Assembly: GCA_029990175.1 (NCBI GenBank)
Contig: JARKIP010000005.1
Location: 52,317,001 to 52,381,000, forward strand
Source: Petunia secreta
Lineage: Eukaryota; Streptophyta; Magnoliopsida; Solanales; Solanaceae
Reading direction: 5' to 3'
DNA: 64,000 bases
This document shows positions 55,956 through 64,000 of the stretch, in pieces. Both the position numbers and the translations under genes were made by a program. Positions within the stretch are counted from its first letter, which is position 1. Each line of letters starts with the position of its first letter. A model generated the notes under the pieces. That model was not told the DNA's origin. It saw nothing but the letters and a program-made list of their open reading frames with translations, and did no database searches.

Positions 55956-57470
55956 AATTCTCTTAATGAATATAGAAAATCATAAGGTCTCTAAGACAAA
56001 TTCTCAGAAAGTGAAACCTGGCTCGAGATCGTGACGTTCTTAAGCCACATTATCTTAGGAGAAGGTGTTGTCATCAATACCAATAAGATCAAAGCAGTAT
56101 ATTAATGGCCAAGCCAAAGCGCACATACGGATACTTGAAGTAATTAGTGGTTTATTACAAGAAAATGATTAAAGGATTTCCTCTCAAGTCACCCTAATGA
56201 CTAAGCTCACTCAAAAGGGTCAAATTTAAGTATTTCAAACAACACAAAAAGAGCTTTAAAAACATGTTTGACTATGATGCTAGTGTTGACCTTCCAAGTT
56301 TGAATTGTGTCACCGTGTATTGTAACGCTTCTAATGTCAGTTTAGGATACAAAACGAGATAGTGACTATTTATTCCCCAATCAACTAACGAATCATAAAA
56401 AGAACTATCCATCACACATATTAGAACTTGAGGTAGTGGTATTCAAATTGAAAAGTTGGCATCACTAATTGTACCACTCATGGATATACCACTCACCTTT
56501 CAAAAGGAAGAGCCTTGGGTGTTTATGGACTGACATACCAAGCAGTGCACTTTGTACCTATCTAGATGGCATATTCGAGGATTCAATATGCTTAATTCTT
56601 CTAAAGGAGATTTTTCATTTGCACAAGATGCCATTGTCAATTATTTCAGACCAAAGTACTCGATTCACCTTGTAGTTCTAGAAAGTTTTGCAAGAGACAC
56701 TTGAACATAGCTAAACTAGAGCATGATTTTGCATCCATAGACAAAGAAGTAGTTCAAAATAACCATTAAGGTTCTTGAAGGCATGTTGAGGTCTTGCATT
56801 ATTGATTCTAGCAGTAGCTGGAATGGTCACTTAAAGTTTGCCCAGTTCGTCTACAACAACAATTATTAGTCGAGTATACCGTTTGAGGCTTTACATATGA
56901 GATATTAGATTTCTGAACATATAGTGTGAACGAGGTAAGATTGAACTTTTAACATTAGACATACTTCAAGAGGAAATAGAAAAAGTAAATATGATCCAAG
57001 TGAGGCTTAAAGTGGCACAAAGTCGGTACAGGAGTCCAACAAAGGAGCCGATAACTTGAGTTCATTCGTTGAGATGGTGTGTTTCTCAAAGTATATCCAA
57101 CGAAAGGTGTAATGAAGTAGGGGAAAATGGAAGTTCTGCCTATATAAGAGAATGGACTGGAGTTGGACATGTAGTTCCATTACAACCAAAGTTTATCTTT
57201 CGCACATCTAATCTTTAGGTCTCGATGCTAAGGTAGAACATCACGATCCAACTCTTGTCACTTTTGCATCGTCGATTCAAATGGATGAGATACTAGCATA
57301 TGATAGGGATTCTAGCCAATTTGTATCATCAAGTGAGAAAGTTAGGTCCAAAGAAGTCCCTTCATTGAATGCGATGTAAACAAACTACCCTATCCACCAA
57401 AAAAGGCCACTTGAGAACATCAGTGGACATAAGGGTCAAGTATCCACACCTTTAACTCACTCCAAGTGCA
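55956..57470 (+). pseudogene. Decayed Ty3 chromovirus, RT end to chromodomain
   Basis: Resumes the dead Ty3 pol. A FLSHIILGEGVVINTNKIKAV match to the RT end lies near 56030-56100 (18 residues clear). Then a GYYRRFVEGF-like piece and an LTKLTQKG-VKF-like stretch lie near 56160-56230. An RNase H start lies near 56290 (VYCNASNVSLG). Integrase core fragments follow: HLHKMPLSIISDQSTRFTL (56619-56672) and a WNGHLKFAQFVYNNNY block near 56818-56868. The C-terminal part has IQVRLKVAQSRYRSP near 56995. A closing ATWEHQWDIRVKYPHLF-like piece near 57398-57450 matches the group II chromodomain end. Stops and shifts are frequent throughout. Lineage is Tekay/Del-like by these motifs. Confidence 0.72.
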
Positions 57471-58934
57471 ATATTGCTTATATATTAGGAAGTTACAAGT
57501 ATAAGAGACTATATTACCCCGTTTATATGAATTCTAGTTTGTTTTCCTACATTTGGGTACCTACATGTATTAAAATATTTCGTATTGTTAGAAATGTGGG
57601 AATATGTGTTGGGATGATGCTTTATGTGTGAAAGAATAGACTAGACAAATGGTATCTCGATTTTGATTCTGTTAAATTTGGGAGAAATAGGTTGAAAGAA
57701 GGTCTCTCACGACCTTGTACGGAAAATCATAGCATAAACAATGTGCATTAGTTGAAATATAGAGGACTAGACTGGGTGAGTAGATTACTGGACGCATGTG
57801 AGGTACCTCAACCATACGCCTTCAAATGAAACATTTTGGAGTATTAAAGCTCTAAAAAAATTGAGGTTCAAGATTAAGCACACTTTATAAGGTATGGCCA
57901 CAAATACATCTGTACAAACTTTCTAAAGTTTAAAGTTTAACCTAACAGAAATATTAGGAAGTGAGATTATTCGCACTTACAATCCCCCAACCACACACCT
58001 TCCCGAAAATTTATCTAGCTGACCATCTGAAGTGCTAAAACACTTCAAGGAAGTAGATCCCTTATTCGCTGTCATTTTCCAAGATCATTAAATAGAACCC
58101 CATTTTGGTATTTTTCTTAAAATTTCCACTTTTTATACTTTGTAGATTTATAGCATGACTCCAAAGTGGAGAATTCAACTTCCAACCATCAAACATGAGA
58201 AATATAAATTATTTGCCACAATATTGGATCATTCTCACCAAGTGAATCAATGCTTAAAATCCAAAAACACCATTTTTTTGAAAAATATCAAACCTTTATC
58301 TAGACCTCCTAAGAAAACTAGTTTGGGAAGCATAGATAAATATTTGTTTTTAGTATATGCATATGATTTTGTTCAGATCATGAATAGGTGCTATTATTTG
58401 CGTCCATTGATTCATGGATTCACCATTAGCAATCTGAATCTATCTAGCTGCCTAAGGTTGCGCTAGTGCCTTATTTTGTTGCTAGTCCTCTATTGCCTAT
58501 TCATTTTATCTATTAATCTCCCTATACTTTCTTCATGGAGGTAACTGACTTAATGGTAACAATTTTCTATGGTGGTATAAGTATACTTGCTCACGTCAAG
58601 AATCTTTCTTGCTTCTCTCCACCTCTTATAGTGGTATAATTACATTTCCTTGCGAAACCGCGACCCCTATCTCCATCATATTCACAACCTTTCTCTCTAC
58701 CTAGTTGGAGAAACCATTGCCTACCTTAAGTAGGATTTAGGTACTTATTAGATCTCTATCCTAGTTCTGTCGATGGATAGTCGAGTTTGAGCAATCTGGC
58801 TTATAAGATAACTATTTTGAATTCATCTAGTTGACTCTAATTGTCACACACACAAGCAAGGATCAAAACCTTGAATTCATTCGTGACAAGGCCTATATCA
58901 AATATCTAGGTCTATATCAAATATCTAGGTTTTC
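57471..58934. other. Unassigned DNA, perhaps chromovirus 3' LTR
   Basis: Follows the chromovirus pol end, so part of it may be its 3' UTR and LTR, but no boundary was found and no second LTR copy is visible. An open frame at 58155-58466 has no recognised product. A 19-bp tandem duplication (CTATATCAAATATCTAGGT) lies at about 58891-58930. Confidence 0.4.
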
Positions 58935-59360
58935 TAATTACCTCACGAATCTAATTAGACAGGATATGGCTCACCACCAGATCTCTGAGGACATGACCTA
59001 ATATAGGCGAGCATGGAGGTTCAGGATTAGGATGGAAGGTTAGATTGTAATCGGGAGTTATAGGTTAAATTGACATTAGTATGATTTTGTATATATTTGC
59101 TATTTCTATCCTATTCTTTATTTGTACTGCGTGCTTATTTTTATTCACTTAGGTTATATTTAGTTCTTGTGATGATATCTGTTATTATGTTTCCTCTAGC
59201 TATCTCTTATTATTTGCTATTCTTATTACTATTTCTCTCTAGCCGAGGGTATTCCGGAAACAGTCTCTCCATCTTGGTAGGGGTAAGGTCTACGCACATC
59301 TCACCCTCCCTAGACCGCACTTGTGGGATTACATTGGGTTTGTTGTTGTTGTTGTTGTTG
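58935..59360 (+). mobile_element. 5'-truncated RTE LINE with TS-type tail
   Basis: Starts inside the end of the LINE ORF: NLIRQDMAHHQISEDMT, a stop, then YRRAWRFRIRMEG and the terminal TAG near 59044. The 3' UTR follows and ends with the signature CCGAGGGTATTCCGGAAACA, GGTAGGGGTAAGGTCTACGC, CACTTGTGGGATTACA and then (TTG)n at 59341-59360. This tail is shared by Solanaceae RTE LINEs and TS SINEs. The coding remnant upstream shows it is the LINE, not the SINE. Confidence 0.85.
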
Positions 59361-59642
59361 GTGTACCAGTTCCATCAACTTGGTGAACTCTCGTTAAGGT
59401 GGTACTTGTCCACATCAATAGTCGTGTCTGCAACAAAAATAGTGAAAGATTAAGTTCACTAATTCAAAATTTGATCGCATTTAGCCACATCCATTTTTAA
59501 TATGGATGAGTCAGAAAACATGTCAAAACACGGTATTAAATAATATCATATAAATGCCTTTACGCAATGACCATAAACAAATATTACATCACAAATACAT
59601 TATGCATACTATTATAATGTAATAGACGGGTGTCATGTTAGA

Positions 59643-60050
59643 CTAGCTATGTTGTGTAGGGCAAAGTGCTGGAGTCGAGAATTCACATATTCAGAAGATG
59701 AAATAGAAAGAATGGAAATGCTTAGATGGATGTATGGGTATACTAGAATGGATAAGATAAGGAGCGATGTCATATGGGACAAGGTGGTAGTGGCCTTAGT
59801 GATGGACAAGATGCGAAAAGCAAGGGTTGAATAGATTGAACATGTAAAAAGAAAGAGCTCAGATGCCCTAGTGTGGAGGTACAAGCGATTAGCAGTGTTG
59901 CATCTACAGACAGGTGAGGTAGAATGAGTAAGAATTAGGGCGAGGTAATTAGAATGGACGTGACACACCTTCAAATCTCCAAGAACAAGACCCTAGATAG
60001 GAGAGCGTGTTGTCAAGAATTAGGTTAGAAAGTTAGAAGGTAGCTGAGTG
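59643..60050 (+). pseudogene. RTE LINE reverse-transcriptase C-terminus fragment
   Basis: Open at first, then broken: MLCRAKCW, IERMEMLRWMYGYTRMDKIR, VVVALVMDKMRKARVE, stop, IEHVKRKSSDALVWR, and further pieces to VRKLEGS near 60045. This is the region of RTE LINEs downstream of the RT core (usually ...EMRMLRWMCGHTRMDKIRN...). It overlaps in family coordinates with the end of the 58935 copy, so they are two separate insertions on the same strand. No (TTG)n tail is kept here. Confidence 0.8.
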
Positions 60051-60134
60051 ATTGCATCATTAGCATTAGTATTATCCTTAAATTGCTTTAAAGTGGTAGA
60101 TAGTCTAGTGACAAGGGTTTATAGGGTACCTTAT

Positions 60135-61435
60135 TGTTGCTCCCAAATGCACACGCAAGTATACGTGGTAGACAAGTAATAAAATGATAAGTAGAGTATC
60201 GTTCCCACGAGGATTATTATTCAGACTGAGTCCTACCAAACAATTTCCTAAAGACTATTCAGGGATCTTTTTCGATGACGATTTATAATTTACTAACTGA
60301 GCAAACAATAATTAAAGACAAGAAATTGAAGTCAAGTAATAGAGCAATTTATAGGTTGTTATCAATAAGAGAGAAACGGTCCAGGGTCAGAGTTACGAAC
60401 AATCCAGTTGAGTTTTCCCAGTTAATTCTACTTCTTGATTTCCTAGATTGCTAACTAACAAGTTAATTACATTCGTGAAAACTTGTCGATTCTTCACGAG
60501 TCTATGCAGGCTACTCTAATGCCTATATTACTATGAAATTAAATCACATGCATGCATTAAAGAACTCTGTATTTAGCTAAGCAAAGCGAATAGGTATATG
60601 TCTATCCTATCCGCAAATCGATTCCCTGATGCCCAGGTTCACAATCAAGCCCTATTCTTTCTTATTTGCATTTATAAGTTCCCTCTGTCGAGTTCAACTT
60701 GTAAACCGTAGATAGTGTTCAATTACCGGTCCCTGATAACCAAACAATTAGGCTCAAGAAAGAATAAACAATCTGTAATAGTAAATCAATAGGAAGAAAT
60801 CAACTTTCAAACGTCAACCTTCATGTAATTTCTCTAACCCTAGAACGATAGGTTTAGCTACTCATATTCATAATAACAACACAAGAATTCATGGAAGAAA
60901 TATGAAATATTGTAATAGATGATGAAGAGGAATTAAACCCTAGGTTCAATGTGTAAGAACTCCAAAACTTGCTCCGGAAATTCGACCTCTCTTAAAAACG
61001 AAATTAAAAGACTATTTGTAGTCTTTACAAAGTCTTCCCATAAGTTAATCCTAAGCCTAAACGAAATTGGAAAAGTTGGGGTCGCAGAACTGAAAGCCAT
61101 GGGAATGCCTCGCATGGTTAGGGCGCCTGAGAATCTGAAGCTGCAACCATGCCACACATGGCTATGGCTTTTGGAAGCCTGAAGCTATAACAAATCCGTA
61201 GCTTGCTCCATAGCTTTCCGTCTAATGCCATATCCCGCAATTAGCTAAGTTATCCATTCTGTCTCGATTTTATCCATCTGTACTCCGTTTGCACTCGTAT
61301 TCATCGAAATCACTCCCTACATCACAAACACACTAAGTGAGCGCAACAATCACAATTCCTTCGTGCAATGGATGAATAAAGTATTAAAATGTGCGGAAAT
61401 ATTAAGGTAGAATAGGCAAATATTGCCAAACATCA
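60135..61435 (-). repeat. Probable 3' LTR of an Athila-like element
   Basis: Minus-strand ends TGATGTTTGGCAAT (61435) and GGGAGCAACA (60135), with TG...CA. Directly outside the 61435 end, the minus strand has a purine-rich GCGTGGGGTGG, suitable as a polypurine tract for an element on that strand. The strip near the other end (CACACGCAAGTATACGTGGT) is one I associate with Solanaceae LTR elements. The partner LTR is outside the window, so the limits are inferred. Confidence 0.45.
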
Positions 61436-63465
61436 CCACCCCACGCTTAGACCTTTGCTCGCCCTCGAGCAATCACCAAAAGCAACTTCCCAACTAAACC
61501 AACACTTGATAGAACAGGTCTACCTATGTTTATGGTTGATATCGACCATTAAACAAGAGCATAAATACATACCATGTGACCCTCAACATGCCAAAAATTC
61601 ACCAAGTTTAAAAACACTAGAACAACCAACTCAAGACATCTCAATCTCAAAAATCGACTCAATGAAACCAAGCTTTCACAAAATCACACTCATTCACTCA
61701 ACCAAGAAGTCAATAACTTCACCTATCTCGCGCAAACCATGTGCCCTCACCAATAATCAAGAGAGCGTCCAAAGATATCACACAAAGAATATATTTTAAG
61801 AGTAAATGAGGGACATAATATAGAAATAATTCACTCGCTCTCCAAAAGAAGTTCACGTGCCACACAGAACGTACCATAGGCTTGCCCGTAGTGTAGGACT
61901 CCACTAATGTAAGCTCACTCCAATCGGGATTAACTAGGACTTTACGGGTTGTAATTTAGGCTAAAGGTCGGGTAGGATAAATATGGATAAATAGTGACTA
62001 CCTCCCTAAGCACTTTAATTTTTTCCTTTCCACCATTCTTTTCAAAATCAAACAAGCAACCACAAAAAAATGCACAAGAAATTATCTCTCAAATTTAAGC
62101 AATTAGCAACTTTACTTTTGCACAACACTAGCAAGGATTGAGATTTTTTTTCTTTCTTTTTTTCATTTTTTTTCTTTTCTATATTTTTCTCAACATTGCT
62201 AATGATTCCTTTTCAAAATGCACCATATTTTTCTTTCATTGATTCCACTCAAAAGCCACCCAATCATCCAACCACAACTCCACAAACAATCTAATATTTT
62301 TCAATTAAAGTGCTATAAGGAGTTAAGGGTTAAAAAAAAATAATTAAGAACAAAAGGGCTTAAGAAGGATAATATTCAATGGTAGGCTAATCAAGGCTAG
62401 AAAGGCTTATCAAAGAAACGCCTGTATTATCTTCCGACTAGACCAAACTTAGGATTCCGCTTTGCACACACACGGGGCAAGTTCTAGACATTAATATGCG
62501 AGCACGGAACATAGGAAAAGATACTCACATCACACATGGCACATAGTTCACTCAAGACGGTTTCATTCCAACTCTCGGTTTAAGCAAACAAGGTGCAACT
62601 TTAAAAATTTAAGCACTAAGGCACAATGGTTCACAAAAGAGTCAAGTAGTTGAACCTAAGCACCTCAAGAGGGTCATTCAAATTTTTCTAGGAATGCATC
62701 ACAATTTTAAAACCAAAAAGGGATTAAAAAAAAGCACATGCTCAAGTCTAAATTCACCGGTATCAGACAAACCAAAGGCACCTAGCATTCTACCATTTTC
62801 CTAAAAGTTACTCTACTAACTAATACTATACTACTCCTAAAAAAATAAAAATTACCCGGTTCAAAGGTCTACCCATGGAAAAGAACCGAGGCCATAAGAA
62901 AAACCACGGGGTGGATGACATGTACCATTAACTAAAACTTAAAAAAAATATTTTTGGAATTTTTCATTAGTTTTCTAATTTTTCTTTTTGCATTTTTTAT
63001 ATATTAAAGCAAGAAACAAATAAAAATAAAGTCAAGTGACAAAACTAAAAATTGCTAAAAAGAAATTCCTGATGGTACGGTCATCCATAACCTCTAAATT
63101 TTTGGGAATTCCCCCACCCCACACTTAAAACTAAGCAATGTCCTCAGTGCGATAAAAATAGAATACATGAGGTAAAGGAACTTCCCTGAATGGCAAATGG
63201 TCTAGCCCTTGGTGCTAGCATCCTCCAAGCTTCCGTATAACATGAGGTACTCAAACTTCCCCCAACACGTCATCAATATTAGGAAGGGGTGAGGACAACC
63301 CACACTTAAACTCGATATTACATGAACGTGCATTCCAAAGAATCACCCAAAGTAATATACAACCATAAAAATAATAATAAAAATAAATAAAAGTAAGGCA
63401 AGCAAATTGGGTTGCCTCCCAAGAAGCGCTTGATTTAACGTCGCGGCACGACGAAGACAACTTCA
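61436..63465 (-). other. Athila-like 3' untranslated region
   Basis: Non-coding on both strands. On the minus strand it begins after the coding tail with CTTGGGAGGCAACCCAATTT and later has CACTGAGGACATTGCTTAGT followed by TTAAGTGTGGGGTGGGGG (63105-63160). This gaggaca...aagtgtgggg signature is found downstream of the coding region in Athila-type elements. A T- and C-rich low-complexity patch lies at 62140-62180. Confidence 0.5.
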
Positions 63466-64000
63466 TCACTTTTTCCTCCACCTTGAACTTCTGAATTGAA
63501 TTCCCAACTTTGCCTCAAACTTACGACTATGGTATTGGGGTGGTGACAAAAATACAAAAGGACCAAGTAACCAATGTCGCATTTTACACTTCTTAGCCTT
63601 TAAATAGGAGATGTCATTTTGTCTCCTCGGCATCAAAAACTTTAAAATATAGGCACCTTGTTCCTCCTCCTTTGGTTTCTTCATAGGCTTGGGTGGCTCA
63701 ATTTTCATGTCACCATCCAAACACATTGTTGAAAACCGATTAGAATGAGGTCCAATGTGCTTCAATTCTAAAATTTCATTACTTTTGACACCCTCACTTA
63801 CACAAACAATAGAGTCCTCAAATATGATTTTTTTTCCTCACTTGACTCTAAGGTAATTTTGTCAACTTCGGCATCCTCAACTAATATTGGATTGAATGGT
63901 AGAAATTTCACTTTTTTCTCCTCAAATTGGTTCCTGAGCTCTTCTATCTCAAATCTACTATTCACGAAAATTGATAATTGAGCATTAGACACATCAACCA
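63466..64000 (-). pseudogene. Coding tail of an Athila-like element, runs off the window
   Basis: Two minus-strand frames (63992-63798 and 63765-63466) form one protein if a single shift is allowed in the T-run near 63826-63833 (EEKK then IIFEDSIVCVSEG). The protein enters from the right edge, is Lys/Glu-rich and ends with PRRQNDISYLKAKKCKMRHW...FRSSRWRKK at 63466. I recognise it only as a retrotransposon-associated plant protein because of its position before the Athila-like 3' UTR; I cannot name a domain. Confidence 0.45.

Noticed and set aside
59097..59453. 118-codon hydrophobic frame over the LINE tail
   Set aside because: It runs through the LINE 3' UTR and (TTG)n tail; hydrophobicity comes from T-rich DNA.

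Overview
The window is repeat-rich plant nuclear DNA, most likely from Solanaceae. The best family clue is an RTE-type LINE 3' end (58935-59360) with the closing (TTG)n tail known from Solanaceae RTE LINEs and TS SINEs. Tat/Ogre, Sirevirus-like Copia, chromovirus and Athila-like remains fit the same setting. I found no intact host gene. Nearly every long open frame belongs to a retrotransposon or runs antisense to one.

Layout. 1-2316: an LTR (minus strand) of a Tat/Ogre relative, cut by the window edge. 2317-6583: AT-rich flank with a diverged direct duplication and one weak exon-like segment. 6589-42981: a very large Ogre/Tat element (plus strand, TSD CCACT on both sides). It has a 3.7-kb 5' LTR, an Arg-tRNA-type primer site, a repeat-bearing leader, ORF1, gag, protease with G-patch, a predicted 193-bp intron, RT, two RNase H domains, integrase, a repeat-rich 3' region, a polypurine tract and a 3' LTR. 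Its genes carry many stops and frameshifts. Its 3' LTR is split by a second element at 27051-42047 (minus strand, TSD CGTTT on both sides).

That inner element has 4.11-kb LTRs that look almost identical and an uninterrupted gag of 576 codons, but no protease, RT, RNase H or integrase. It looks like a recent gag-only, non-autonomous Tat-lineage element (TR-GAG-like) that would need enzymes in trans. The host element carries the same kind of primer site, polypurine tract and 3' UTR modules, so its lineage is a plausible source of those enzymes.

42987-57470 holds a badly decayed Ty3 chromovirus. Its RT is interrupted by about 650 bp of unidentified DNA, and into that DNA a Sirevirus-like Copia element inserted (45910-55611, 804-bp LTRs about 1% diverged, TSD CTGAC/CCGAC). 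The Copia element has gag, pol and an extra third ORF. About twenty copies of a short semi-palindrome are scattered through its LTRs and through its coding DNA in all three codon phases, often with co-varying arms. This is the most unusual signal in the window.

57471-64000: unassigned DNA, two 5'-truncated RTE LINE pieces, and the 3' part of an Athila-like element on the minus strand (LTR-like block, 3' UTR, and a coding tail running off the right edge). The inferred order of insertion is: chromovirus, Ogre and LINE debris oldest, then the Copia element, then the gag-only element.
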